Shown here in pieces: positions 48,525 through 57,539 of a stretch of DNA of 64,000 nt. Under the pieces are notes generated by a model that saw nothing but the letters and a program-made list of their open reading frames with translations, did no database searches and was not told the origin of the DNA. This DNA is from Chitinophagaceae bacterium BSSC1 (GTDB lineage Bacteria > Bacteroidota > Bacteroidia > Chitinophagales > Chitinophagaceae), in assembly GCA_002256435.1 (NCBI GenBank), contig NKJC01000006.1:124001-188000 (forward strand). Direction: 5' to 3'. The position numbers were made by a program, and so were the translations under genes. Each line of letters starts with the position of its first letter. Positions within the stretch are counted from its first letter, which is position 1.

Positions 48525-50744
48525 ATGCCCAAAAATATCATTTCAAAAACTGCTTTAAATTCTTTGGGGTATGGATTTATCCAAGCGCCCTATCTTCCAA
48601 AAGGAAAGGATGAATATTATTTACGCAATATCCAGAACAGGAATGGTATTAATTACCGCCAGTTGGATGCGTATGAAATTGAAGTACTGGTTAGAAACCG
48701 CAATACCAGCGATGACTGGAATAAATTATTGGTGTCAGATGCATTTAACCCCGAACTGGTTAAAAACTGTAAGTTTTATGGGCTGGTTAGGATTGGAAAG
48801 CTAGAACCACTTTGTTTGGGTTTTAGTGATTTAAAAGTACCTGTAGGTTTATATAATTCAACCATTATCAGCTGTGACTTTGGTGACAATGTTGTCATTG
48901 ATGGTGTACACTATTTGGCACATTATATTATTGGTTCTGAAGTAATCATCACCAATGTGGATGAAATGGTTACTACCAACCATAGCAAATTTGGAAATGG
49001 CATTTTAAAAGAAGGTGAAGAAGAGGATGTACGGATCTGGATGGAAATTTGCAATGAGAATACAGGTAGAAAGGTTTTGCCTTTTGTAGGTATGTTACCT
49101 GGCGATGCCTATTTGTGGAGCAAGTACAAAGACGATGATATTCTCCAAGAAAAATTCAAGCAATTGACGGCAAAACAATTCAAGCCACATAGAGGTTATT
49201 ATGGCAAAATTGGTGACCGTACCGTTATTAAAAACACCAAGATTCTCAAAGACGTTTGGATTGGTTCTGATGCCTATATTAAGGGGGCTAATAAGTTGAA
49301 AAACTTAACTATTAATTCGGGTGAAGAAGGCAGAACTCAGATTGGAGAAGGCTGTGAAATTGTAAACGGGATTATTGGGTATGGTTGCAGATTGTTTTAT
49401 GGCATTAAAGCTGTGAGGTTTGTAATGGCAGATCATTCACAGCTCAAATATGGCGCTCGTTTGATCAACTCTTATTTGGGTCAGAATGCTACCATCTCTT
49501 GTTGTGAAGTATTAAACTCACTCATCTTCCCAGCACACGAACAACACCATAACAATAGTTTTCTTTGTGCAGCAGTGGTGATGGGGCAAAGTAATATTGC
49601 TGCTGGAGCCACTATAGGTTCTAACCACAATAGCCGTGGGGCAGACGGAGAAGTAATATTGGGAAGAGGATTTTGGCCAGGGCTCTGCGTGAGTTTGAAA
49701 CACAATTCTAAATTTGCAAGCTTCACCATTTTATCCAAAGGAGATTATCCAGCAGAATTAAATATTCAGGTTCCCTTTTCACTGGTAAGTAATGATTTGA
49801 GTAAGGACCAATTGGTAGTGATGCCAGGTTATTGGTTCTTGTATAATATGTACGCACTTGCCAGAAATGCTTGGAAATATATTGACCGTGACAAGCGCAA
49901 TGAAAAAATCCAGCACCTTGAATATGACTATCTAGCACCAGATACCATCAATGAAATATTTATTGCTTTAGACTTGTTAGAACTGGCTACAGGCAAAGCG
50001 TACCAACATAAGATGCATCCTGGCAAAAAAATAAGCAAGGAAGAATGTATGTCTATTGGTAAGAACTTACTCAAAACTGGAAACAAGATTGTAGACCAGT
50101 TAGAAATTCTTGCTGATGGCTTTGAGAATAGCAAGCGCAAAGTAGTTTATACCAAAGTATTAAAAGCGTATAAAGTTTTTGAAGAATTGATTGTATTCTA
50201 TGGTGTAAGGGCCATGCTTGGCTTAATTAAGCAAGAAGGCATTACCAACTTTGAAAAATTGACTCAAGCTATGCCAGCCAAAACCCAGCGTAACGCTTGG
50301 GTAAATTTGGGTGGCCAATTGATGCCCGAAGCAGATTTATTAGTCCTAAGAAAAAAAATCAATACAGATAAAATAAAGAGCTGGGATGAGATTCATGGTT
50401 ATTATGAAACCATGGGAACCAAGTACGACGAACAAAAAACAGCACATGCTTTAGCTTCATTATCTGAACACTTGGGAATCAATCTTAAAAAAATCACAGC
50501 AGAGCAATTCAATAGTTTGATGGGAACCGTCATCAGTACCAAAGAATGGATGGCCAAGGGAATTTATGATTCCAAAGCCAAAGACTTTGTGAATCCGTAT
50601 AGAAAAATGGTTTATGAAACCACGGCAGAAATGAATGCAGTAGTAGGTAAATTAGAAGACAACAGTTTTATCAAAGAACAAGTAATAGAATTGAAACGGT
50701 TTAAAAGAGAGATCTCTGCTATTAAAAAAGCATTTTCAAAATAG
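48525..50744 (+). CDS. DUF4954 protein with left-handed beta-helix
   Basis: 739 residues. Residues about 95-420 show hexapeptide-like repeats of the left-handed beta-helix (TIISCDFGDNVVIDGVHYLA, HYIIGSEVIITNVDEM, GEGCEIVNGIIGYGCRLFYG, YLGQNATISCCEVLNSLIFP), with SNIAAGATIGSNHNSRGADG near the end, as in LpxA/GlmU-type transferases. The C-terminal 270 residues are mainly helical (DLLELATGKAYQHKMHPGKK). This is the DUF4954 family, known from Bacteroidota and spirochaetes and without a defined reaction. Its place 31 bases after glmS, in the same direction, suggests a sugar or nucleotide-sugar substrate. Confidence 0.82.
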   Translation: MPKNIISKTALNSLGYGFIQAPYLPKGKDEYYLRNIQNRNGINYRQLDAYEIEVLVRNRNTSDDWNKLLVSDAFNPELVKNCKFYGLVRIGKLEPLCLGFSDLKVPVGLYNSTIISCDFGDNVVIDGVHYLAHYIIGSEVIITNVDEMVTTNHSKFGNGILKEGEEEDVRIWMEICNENTGRKVLPFVGMLPGDAYLWSKYKDDDILQEKFKQLTAKQFKPHRGYYGKIGDRTVIKNTKILKDVWIGSDAYIKGANKLKNLTINSGEEGRTQIGEGCEIVNGIIGYGCRLFYGIKAVRFVMADHSQLKYGARLINSYLGQNATISCCEVLNSLIFPAHEQHHNNSFLCAAVVMGQSNIAAGATIGSNHNSRGADGEVILGRGFWPGLCVSLKHNSKFASFTILSKGDYPAELNIQVPFSLVSNDLSKDQLVVMPGYWFLYNMYALARNAWKYIDRDKRNEKIQHLEYDYLAPDTINEIFIALDLLELATGKAYQHKMHPGKKISKEECMSIGKNLLKTGNKIVDQLEILADGFENSKRKVVYTKVLKAYKVFEELIVFYGVRAMLGLIKQEGITNFEKLTQAMPAKTQRNAWVNLGGQLMPEADLLVLRKKINTDKIKSWDEIHGYYETMGTKYDEQKTAHALASLSEHLGINLKKITAEQFNSLMGTVISTKEWMAKGIYDSKAKDFVNPYRKMVYETTAEMNAVVGKLEDNSFIKEQVIELKRFKREISAIKKAFSK

Positions 50745-50763
50745 AATGCCCAAACAAATTAAA

Positions 50764-50798
50764 AACGGCTGCCTCTTTTGAGACAGCCGTTGGTTTTT
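50764..50798 (+). terminator. Intrinsic terminator after the DUF4954 gene
   Basis: AACGGCTG-C-CTC (50764-50775), loop TTTT, GAG-A-CAGCCGTT (50780-50791), followed by GGTTTTT. The stem has one internal C-A mismatch. Confidence 0.85.
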
Positions 50799-50827
50799 AT
50801 AGGAATCAATTTTCAAGGATGTAAGTC

Positions 50828-51421
50828 TTATAATCTTAATCCAACACCCAATTGAATCTGTTGGTTGGTCCATTTGTCTCTTTTATCAATATCGTTGATG
50901 TTTGTCAATCCAATATTGTAACGGCCATACAAACGCAGGGTTTTCAAATTCAATTGCAAACCTGCCACCATTCCAAAATCGCCATTGGCAAAAGCTTGTT
51001 CTCCATTCTGTAACAAATTCTTGTCTTTGTTCAATAGTATACCAAATTGAGGACCTGCATTCAAGGTTAACATACTGCCTATATTATAACGCAGTAAGAT
51101 TGGAATAGACAGATAGTTCAATGTAATATCATTGCCAGAAGATGGATTCAATAATGGCTGATACACATTGGACAAACCTGTTCCATAAGTGGTCTTTGTT
51201 TGGTTCCATAAAAGTTCTGGCTGAATCCCAAATTTCTGGGTAAAATCAATTTCAGCAAATCCACCTAAATGGTAGGCAAATTCAAAGCCGTCATTAAAAG
51301 ATGCACCCTCTACTTGATTCAAGTTAGCTCCACCCTTAATTCCTAGACGGAATCCTTTTTGCGCACTTGCGCCAATGCTGATAGTTGTTAAGGCAATCAA
51401 TGCCATAAATAAATGCTTCAT
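50828..51421 (-). CDS. PorT-family outer-membrane beta-barrel protein
   Basis: 197 residues with a signal peptide (ALIALTTISIGASAQ). The mature part begins GFRLGIKGGANLNQVEGASF, the typical start of the PorT/outer-membrane protein beta-barrel family, and continues through FEFAYHLGGFAEIDFTQKFG, IQPELLWNQTKTTYG and TLNYLSIPILLRYNIGSMLT, ending IQLGVGLRL. These are 8-stranded barrels of unspecified function. It stands alone between the terminator of the glmS operon and a membrane phosphoesterase gene in the same direction. Confidence 0.82.
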   Translation of the reverse strand: MKHLFMALIALTTISIGASAQKGFRLGIKGGANLNQVEGASFNDGFEFAYHLGGFAEIDFTQKFGIQPELLWNQTKTTYGTGLSNVYQPLLNPSSGNDITLNYLSIPILLRYNIGSMLTLNAGPQFGILLNKDKNLLQNGEQAFANGDFGMVAGLQLNLKTLRLYGRYNIGLTNINDIDKRDKWTNQQIQLGVGLRL

Positions 51422-51524
51422 AGTATTGGTTTATTTAATTTACTAATGCCAAAGCCGTGCCAAAAATTGCAAATGAATTAAAAAAAAAGAAAACTAATGG
51501 AATCATGTAACAATCAACTAAAGC

Positions 51525-52775
51525 TTATACAAGTTCAATCACCGTAATCTCTGGCATTATTCCTACCCTACCCGGGTATCCTATAAAGCCAAATCCCCTA
51601 TTTACATATAATTTCTGTTTTCCATCTTCATATAGTCCTGCCCATTGCTTGTACATCCATTGTACGGGACTCCACTTGAAATATGGGTTTTCCAATCCAA
51701 ATTGCATGCCATGGGTATGTCCAGCCAACATGAGGTCAATGTCTGGGTATTCGGTTTTTACTTGTGCATCCCAATGGCTGGGATCATGGCTCATTAAAAT
51801 CTTGAAAGGAATTTGCTCAGTTCCAGGATGGGCTTCCTTCATTTTACCATATTTTGGGAATCGGCCTTTGGCCCCCCAATTTTCAATCCCCAATAGTGCA
51901 ATCTTGTCAGTTCCTTTTTCTAAAAGCACATGTTCATTCATGAGTAATCTCCAACCCATTTGAGCATGCACTTGTTTCAAGTCTTGCAGATTGGCCGCTT
52001 TTTCTTCCTTTGTTGGCCATGCCACATAGTCTCCATAATCATGGTTACCCAAAGTGCTGAATACCCCCAATGGAGCTTTAAGTCTACCAAAAATCACTTT
52101 ATACTCGTCCATTTCGGTAGCCCTATCATTAACAAGATCGCCTGTAAACAAAATCATATCTGCCTTTTCTTTTAAAATCAGGTCAATCCCATGATTTACT
52201 GCTTCTTTATTCTGAAAGCTACCGCTATGGATATCACTGATATGCACCAGTTTGGTACCCTTAAAAGCGGTTGGTAAATTCTCAAAAGCCAGTTTGACCC
52301 TTCTTACTTGGTAATTGTATTTGTTGCTGAACCCATATAAAAGGGTGCCAAAAAGAGTTCCCCCAATCCCAAGACCAAGCCAACTCAAGAATAAAGACCT
52401 TGGAATGCCAGCACCAGTTTCTCCCATAAATTTCGCCCCAGTTTGTGGTGCCAATTTACTCATTAACCAATAGCTTCCCCTTCTGAGGTCATCTACCATA
52501 AAAAAGAGGGAGCCCAATAATTTGGCAAAAAACAAACCTATTAAAATGGCAAAAACATAGTTTCTGAAAAATTTAGACGTTTGCAAGCTTTGTATATAAG
52601 GAAAAGATAATAAGAGTAATAATGTAGCCCCAGAAACCAACCAGTATGTCAACTGAATCAGATAGCGCATTTTTTCAGATGATTGCTGGGTCACGGTTTT
52701 CAAAGCTTGAAACACATAAAAGTCTAACAATAACATGACCAAGGCAATAATCCACCAGGTACTGGAATTTCTCAT
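51525..52775 (-). CDS. Membrane-anchored metallophosphoesterase
   Basis: 416 residues. The N-terminal 150 residues contain four hydrophobic segments (about 9-26, 36-58, 68-92, 128-146). The catalytic domain starts near 170 with HISDIHSG, then FTGDLVND, LGNHDYGDY, MSHDPSHWD and AGHTHGMQFG, the complete calcineurin-like metal-binding set. It resembles the YkuE/YaeI group of phosphoesterases, which act on lipid or nucleotide phosphates at the membrane. The substrate is unknown. It is oriented away from the UPF0173 hydrolase gene. Confidence 0.87.
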   Translation of the reverse strand: MRNSSTWWIIALVMLLLDFYVFQALKTVTQQSSEKMRYLIQLTYWLVSGATLLLLLSFPYIQSLQTSKFFRNYVFAILIGLFFAKLLGSLFFMVDDLRRGSYWLMSKLAPQTGAKFMGETGAGIPRSLFLSWLGLGIGGTLFGTLLYGFSNKYNYQVRRVKLAFENLPTAFKGTKLVHISDIHSGSFQNKEAVNHGIDLILKEKADMILFTGDLVNDRATEMDEYKVIFGRLKAPLGVFSTLGNHDYGDYVAWPTKEEKAANLQDLKQVHAQMGWRLLMNEHVLLEKGTDKIALLGIENWGAKGRFPKYGKMKEAHPGTEQIPFKILMSHDPSHWDAQVKTEYPDIDLMLAGHTHGMQFGLENPYFKWSPVQWMYKQWAGLYEDGKQKLYVNRGFGFIGYPGRVGIMPEITVIELV

Positions 52776-52921
52776 AGTAACTAATTTTCAGGGAAGACGA
52801 TTCTACTTAATTTATATTGTAAAAGCAGGAAAATTGGGTAAAATTAACCTTTTCCATACTTGGGATTTAGAATATAACAGTAGCCATAGAATAATGTTTT
52901 CCGAAGATGTATGCTAAAGTG

Positions 52922-52929
52922 TATTTTTG
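52922..52929 (+). promoter_or_regulatory. -7 box of the UPF0173 hydrolase gene
   Basis: TATTTTTG is an exact TAnnTTTG match, 22 bases before the ATG at 52952. Confidence 0.45.
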
Positions 52930-52951
52930 GCATCCTGCAAAACAGCTATAG

Positions 52952-53632
52952 ATGAAATTGACGTATTTAGGCCATTCTTGCTTTCAATTGGAGATAAAGG
53001 GAAAACAAATTCTTTTTGATCCCTTTATTAGCTTTAATGAGTTAGCTAAAGCCATTGACGTAAACAGCATTGAAGCGGATTATATCTTTTTGTCACATGG
53101 ACACGCAGACCATATTGCCGATGCTGTAAGTATTGCCAAAAGAACGGGGGCAAAAGTGGTTGCCAATTGGGAAATTCATGAATGGTTAAACAAACAGGGT
53201 GTATCCAATACCCATCCCATGAATACTGGTGGTAAATGGGAATTTGAATTTGGTACTGTTAAAGCTGTTGTGGCACAACATAGTAGTGGCTTGCCAGATG
53301 GTTCTTATGGTGGTAACCCACTGGGGTTTGTATTTATGACGGAAGAAGGTAATTTTTATTATAGCGGTGATACTGGTTTAACCCTAGATATGCAATTGAT
53401 CCCCAAATGGGCTAAATTGGATTTTGCCCTTCTTCCCATTGGTGACAATTTTACTATGGATGTGGCAGATGCCGTGATTTGTGCAGAATTTATTCAATGC
53501 AATCAGGTGGTTGGAATGCATTATGATACCTTTGGATTTATCAAAATAGACCATGAAGCTGCTATTGGGGCTTTTAGAAGCGCCGGTAAAAGCTTATTAT
53601 TGCCAGCAATCGGCAGCAGCTTGGATATTTGA
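52952..53632 (+). CDS. UPF0173 metal-dependent hydrolase (metallo-beta-lactamase fold)
   Basis: 226 residues. The sequence MKLTYLGHSCFQLEIKGKQI, then FLSHGHADHIADAVSIAKRT with the HxHxDH zinc motif, FYYSGDTGLTLDM, LPIGDNFTMD and VVGMHYDTF matches the UPF0173 family of cytoplasmic metal-dependent hydrolases. The chemical substrate is not known. It lies 40 bases upstream of parA in the same direction, with its own promoter box; a functional link with the partition genes is not evident. Confidence 0.92.
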   Translation: MKLTYLGHSCFQLEIKGKQILFDPFISFNELAKAIDVNSIEADYIFLSHGHADHIADAVSIAKRTGAKVVANWEIHEWLNKQGVSNTHPMNTGGKWEFEFGTVKAVVAQHSSGLPDGSYGGNPLGFVFMTEEGNFYYSGDTGLTLDMQLIPKWAKLDFALLPIGDNFTMDVADAVICAEFIQCNQVVGMHYDTFGFIKIDHEAAIGAFRSAGKSLLLPAIGSSLDI

Positions 53633-53684
53633 AACCGGATTTGATCAATAACCTGTCTGTACAATCAGACAAATGGAGGAATAT

Positions 53685-54485
53685 ATGGCGATAATCATTG
53701 GCGTAGCCAATCAAAAAGGAGGGGTGGGAAAAACTACCACCGCCATTAATGTAGCAGCAAGTTTGGCTGTATTGGAATACCGTACCCTTTTGGTAGACGC
53801 GGATCCACAGGCCAATAGTACCACTGGAGTGGGATTTGACCTGCACAATATTACCAGCAGTCTTTATGACTGTATGGTGAATAATACTATTGCTACGGAT
53901 GTGATCTTAAAAAGTGATGTCCCCAACTTAGACCTCATGCCATCTCATATAGACTTGGTTGGTGCTGAAATTGAAATGATCAATTATCCCAATCGTGAAA
54001 ATGTGATGAAGGGAATTTTGGACCAAGTAAGAGAAAAATATGATTTTATAGTCATTGACTGCTCTCCTTCCCTGGGCTTAATTACAGTAAATTCATTGGT
54101 GGCAGCAGACTCTGTGATTGTACCAGTACAATGTGAGTTCTTTGCACTAGAAGGTTTAGGTAAACTCTTGAACACCATTAAAATTGTTCAAAATAGGCTG
54201 AACCCTGAATTGAAAATTGAAGGTATCTTAATGACCATGTATGATGGCAGATTGCGTTTGTGCAATCAGGTAGTAAGTGAAGTAAGAAGACATTTTGACG
54301 ATATGGTATTTTCAACCATCATTCATAGAAATACCAGACTGAGTGAAGCCCCAAGTGTGGGTAAACCTGTCATCCTTTATGATGCAGAAAGTAAGGGTGC
54401 CGTGAATTATCTCAACCTTGCAAAAGAAATATTGCAAAATAACGGACTCACTAAAATGAGTAACGAAGAAAGAATCATTGAATAG
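53685..54485 (+). CDS. parA: ParA/Soj-family chromosome-partition ATPase
   Basis: 266 residues from the ATG at 53685; this start begins MAIIIGVANQKGGVGKTTTA, has a GGAGG Shine-Dalgarno-like sequence 5 bases upstream (53675-53679), and agrees with related proteins. An ATG at 53673 would add MEEY. The deviant Walker A KGGVGKT (11-17), DADPQANST, IDCSPSLGL and the late LNLAKEIL end are typical of Soj/ParA ATPases, which form dynamic gradients on the nucleoid. parB follows 18 bases after the stop, giving the standard parAB operon. Confidence 0.95.
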   Translation: MAIIIGVANQKGGVGKTTTAINVAASLAVLEYRTLLVDADPQANSTTGVGFDLHNITSSLYDCMVNNTIATDVILKSDVPNLDLMPSHIDLVGAEIEMINYPNRENVMKGILDQVREKYDFIVIDCSPSLGLITVNSLVAADSVIVPVQCEFFALEGLGKLLNTIKIVQNRLNPELKIEGILMTMYDGRLRLCNQVVSEVRRHFDDMVFSTIIHRNTRLSEAPSVGKPVILYDAESKGAVNYLNLAKEILQNNGLTKMSNEERIIE

Positions 54486-54503
54486 TCCCAAATAGCCAGT
54501 AAG

Positions 54504-55427
54504 ATGAGCACACCCAAACAGAACAAGGACCTCCTAGGCAAAGGAATCCGTTCCTTATTACAGAATATTGACGCGGACTTAAAAACCACGGAAGGCAATT
54601 TGAAAACCAATGTGGTGGAAGAAGCTACTGGTACTAACAGATTGGCCATTACAGAAATTGTGATCAATCCCAAACAACCAAGAAGGGATTTTGATGAGAC
54701 AGCTCTAAATGAACTAGCCACATCTATTAAACTGCACGATATTATTCAACCATTGACCGTTTCAAAACTGGCCAATGGTAAGTACCAATTAATAGCTGGA
54801 GAACGCAGGTTTAGGGCTTCTAAAATTGCAGGATTAAAAGACGTTCCGGTATATATACGTCAAGCAAACGATCAACAATTGCTAGAATTGGCATTGTTGG
54901 AAAACTTACAAAGAGAGAACCTCAATGCAGTTGAAATAGCTTTGAGTTATAAGCGCATGATGGAAGAGCTTAGCTATACCCAAGAACAGGTAGCAGAGCG
55001 CATGGGCAAAGAAAGAAGTACCGTTACCAATTATATTAGACTGCTTAAATTACCACCAGATATTCAACTGGCTGTACGCAATGGCTCTTTGAGCATGGGA
55101 CACGCAAGAGCACTGGTGAATATTGATACCATTGACAAGCAACTGTTTGTTTTCAAAGAAATCAGTTCAAAAGGTTTGAGTGTTAGGCAAACAGAAGAAT
55201 TGGTGCGTAAAATGTATAAAGCAGACAAACAGGGAGCTGTTAAACCTTCTGTAAAAAACGAGCTACCACCTGCATACAGAAAAATAGAGGATAATTTAGC
55301 ATCGCATTTTGGAACCAAAGTCCGAATGGCGCATAACAAAAAAGGCTATGGCAGTATTAGCATAGAATATTATTCATTAGAAGAATTGAATAAAATTTTA
55401 GACGCTATGCATGTTACGGTCAGTTAA
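54504..55427 (+). CDS. parB: ParB-family chromosome-partition protein
   Basis: 307 residues. It has the N-terminal ParA-interaction tail (LLGKGIRSLLQNID), the ParB/sulfiredoxin-like CTP-binding domain (VINPKQPRRDFDETALNELA, then LIAGERRFRASKIAGL and LLENLQRENLNAVEIA), the HTH DNA-binding region (YTQEQVAERMGKERSTVTNY, SMGHARALVNI) and a C-terminal dimerisation part (SIEYYSLEELNKIL). It binds parS sites near the origin. No consensus parS (tgtTTCACGTGAAACa-like) was noticed in the window. It is cotranscribed with parA and DUF5683. Confidence 0.96.
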   Translation: MSTPKQNKDLLGKGIRSLLQNIDADLKTTEGNLKTNVVEEATGTNRLAITEIVINPKQPRRDFDETALNELATSIKLHDIIQPLTVSKLANGKYQLIAGERRFRASKIAGLKDVPVYIRQANDQQLLELALLENLQRENLNAVEIALSYKRMMEELSYTQEQVAERMGKERSTVTNYIRLLKLPPDIQLAVRNGSLSMGHARALVNIDTIDKQLFVFKEISSKGLSVRQTEELVRKMYKADKQGAVKPSVKNELPPAYRKIEDNLASHFGTKVRMAHNKKGYGSISIEYYSLEELNKILDAMHVTVS

Positions 55428-55433
55428 TCCTAC

Positions 55434-56087
55434 ATGAATCCATACCGAATTCTCATATTGTTGTTGGTGAGTTTCTTGCTTGTTCAGCAAACTAGTGCGC
55501 AATCAGACAGCAGCAAAAATGCTATTGTCAAGACCAGCACCGCAGGAGCCATTGCTGATACCAATAACTTGGTTAAGAAAGACAGTGTGGTTAAGCATGA
55601 TCCCAGAAAAGCCACAAGAAGGTCTGCCATAATTCCAGGATGGGGACAGGCATATAACCGTGAATATTGGAAAATCCCCTTGGTTTATGGTGCTATTGCC
55701 ATTCCTACTGTAATGTTTATTTATAACAATAACTGGTATAAAAAAACAAAATATGCCTACGAGGCAAAATACACTTTTGAAACTACTGGAGACACTACCG
55801 GATTAGCCGCCATTGATCCAGACTTGAAAAACCTGAGTACCACATCGCTTCAGAGTTATAGAAATAGTTTTAGACGCGATAGAGATTATAGCATTCTATT
55901 TTTCTTATTGGCCTGGGGACTAAATGTAGTAGATGCTACGGTTTTTGGCCATTTGAAAGATTTTGACGTGAGCAACAACTTAAGCATGAATTTAAAACCG
56001 CAATTCAATCCCAACACAAAGAGCTCTGGTTTAATGCTCACTTTCCATCCAAAGAAACCAGAGAAAAAACTCTATGAAGTAAGATAG
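55434..56087 (+). CDS. DUF5683 membrane protein
   Basis: 217 residues with a signal-like N-terminus (ILLLVSFLLVQQTSAQ). The conserved DUF5683 core is HDPRKATRRSAIIPGWGQAY, then REYWKIPLVYGAIAIPTVMF, with a second hydrophobic segment near 160-178 (YSILFFLLAWGLNVVDATVF) that precedes a basic tail. The family is widespread in Bacteroidota, often between parB and dapB as here (6 bases after parB, 19 before dapB). Its function is unknown. Confidence 0.88.
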   Translation: MNPYRILILLLVSFLLVQQTSAQSDSSKNAIVKTSTAGAIADTNNLVKKDSVVKHDPRKATRRSAIIPGWGQAYNREYWKIPLVYGAIAIPTVMFIYNNNWYKKTKYAYEAKYTFETTGDTTGLAAIDPDLKNLSTTSLQSYRNSFRRDRDYSILFFLLAWGLNVVDATVFGHLKDFDVSNNLSMNLKPQFNPNTKSSGLMLTFHPKKPEKKLYEVR

Positions 56088-56106
56088 CATTGCAAACACC
56101 ATTACT

Positions 56107-56823
56107 ATGAATATTGCACTAATTGGTTATGGCAAAATGGGTAAAGCCATTGAACAAATTGCCCTTTCGAAAGGACACCAAATTGTTCTTAAAATAGACA
56201 TTGATAACGCAGCAGATTTTAATGCCAGCAATTTGGCCAAGGCCGATGTAGCCATTGAATTCACCGGCCCCCATAGTGCTTTCAATAATGTCATGAAGTG
56301 TTTGGAACTGGGCATTCCCGTGGTATGTGGATCTACTGGCTGGTTAGATAAATGGGATACAGTAAAAGCTAGTTGTCAAGAACATAGTGGTGCTTTGGTG
56401 TATGCCAGTAATTATAGTATTGGGGTGAATTTGTTTTTTGAATTAAATAAATACTTGGCAGCCTTAATGGAATCACACACCGAATACAATGTATTAATGG
56501 AAGAGATTCATCATACAGAAAAAAAGGATGCGCCAAGTGGCACTGCTATTACACTTGCTGAACAGGTTCTGGCAGCCATTAGCAGGAAAAAACAATGGGT
56601 AAATGATACCGCAAGCAATGCTGAAGATCTTTCTATTATTTCTAAAAGAATAGATCCTGCACCCGGTACCCATACCATAAAGTATACCTCTTCTGTGGAT
56701 GACATAGAGATAACGCATACTGCTCATAACCGTATTGGATTTGCAGGTGGCGCTGTTTTAGCTGCAGAATTCTTACAAGACAAAAAAGGTATTTTCAATA
56801 TGAAAGATGTGTTGGGTTTGTAA
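56107..56823 (+). CDS. dapB: 4-hydroxy-tetrahydrodipicolinate reductase
   Basis: 238 residues. The NAD(P)-binding motif GYGKMGKAIEQIA (7-19) and IEFTGP are followed by CGSTGW and the C-terminal substrate domain with EIHHTEKKDAPSGTA, which holds the catalytic His/Lys, and THTAHNRIGFAGGAV. It reduces hydroxy-tetrahydrodipicolinate in lysine and diaminopimelate synthesis. It is the last gene of the parA-parB-DUF5683-dapB run; a strong terminator lies 22 bases after the stop. Confidence 0.97.
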   Translation: MNIALIGYGKMGKAIEQIALSKGHQIVLKIDIDNAADFNASNLAKADVAIEFTGPHSAFNNVMKCLELGIPVVCGSTGWLDKWDTVKASCQEHSGALVYASNYSIGVNLFFELNKYLAALMESHTEYNVLMEEIHHTEKKDAPSGTAITLAEQVLAAISRKKQWVNDTASNAEDLSIISKRIDPAPGTHTIKYTSSVDDIEITHTAHNRIGFAGGAVLAAEFLQDKKGIFNMKDVLGL

Positions 56824-56845
56824 TACAATTATCATCTTTCTAAGA

Positions 56846-56885
56846 ACAAAAAAGCCATGCAGTTATCATTGCATGGCTTTTTTGT
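56846..56885. terminator. Bidirectional terminator after dapB
   Basis: Stem 56846-56861 pairs with 56870-56885 over 16 bases, with an A tract on the left and a T tract on the right; loop of 8 bases. It serves dapB on the plus strand and the convergent barrel gene on the minus strand. Confidence 0.92.
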
Positions 56886-56938
56886 GTTCCTTCCTGAAAT
56901 AAGTTTACAGGAAAATGGACTTATGGTTTTGTTCCTAA

Positions 56939-57466
56939 TTAGATTTTAAAAGAGAATCCCAATTTTATATTAAATGCTCTAGAAGTACTTACAGCAGGAA
57001 TGGGTTGATTCCAACCAGTTTGGGTGGCTTGTAATTCTAAACCAAAAAGTCTAACACCTGCTCCATATTCATAAATCAAAGCATTGGCGGAAGTACCAAC
57101 ATTGGAATAAGTCATTTTAGCATTTCCTAGGTTTCCCAAAAGAAAAATTCTGCCTAGAAAAATATACTGTCTTACCCCAGCTTTAATGGTTGTCATTCTC
57201 AAATTACCGGCAAGGTTTCCACTAGTGTTGGCAAAAGTTTGATAGCCCAAAGTTCCAACCAACATGGTAGAACCTAGTCCTAAACCACCACCTGCTTCAC
57301 CGCCTATTCCAGACTTATACGCGTCTTTAAACCCACCATTACTTGGGGTGGCGTAGTTGACATTGGCAAAAATTTGTGCATGTGGCAATTTGAACTGTGC
57401 GGAAGATTTTCCAGCAACAAAAAGCATTACCAACAAGGTCAGGATATACTTTGTATTTTTGTACAT
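56939..57466 (-). CDS. Outer-membrane beta-barrel-like protein, divergent from Rrf2 regulator
   Basis: 175 residues from the ATG at 57466, chosen because MYKNTKYILTLLVMLFVAGK is a signal peptide start (cleavage after SSAQ); an upstream frame to 57550 would overlap the Rrf2 gene. The mature protein is rich in Gly, Ala and aromatic strands (GIGGEAGGGLGLGSTMLVGT, VRQYIFLGRIFLLGNLGNAK) and ends FNIKLGFSFKI, consistent with a small outer-membrane barrel. I recognise no named family. Its 5' region is shared with the Rrf2 regulator, which may control it. Confidence 0.65.
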   Translation of the reverse strand: MYKNTKYILTLLVMLFVAGKSSAQFKLPHAQIFANVNYATPSNGGFKDAYKSGIGGEAGGGLGLGSTMLVGTLGYQTFANTSGNLAGNLRMTTIKAGVRQYIFLGRIFLLGNLGNAKMTYSNVGTSANALIYEYGAGVRLFGLELQATQTGWNQPIPAVSTSRAFNIKLGFSFKI

Positions 57467-57539
57467 ATTTTTAATTTGTGTAAAGAAACTGAAATTCTTT
57501 AAATTAACCCTCAAATTAACGGCTGCTAGCCCATAAATC

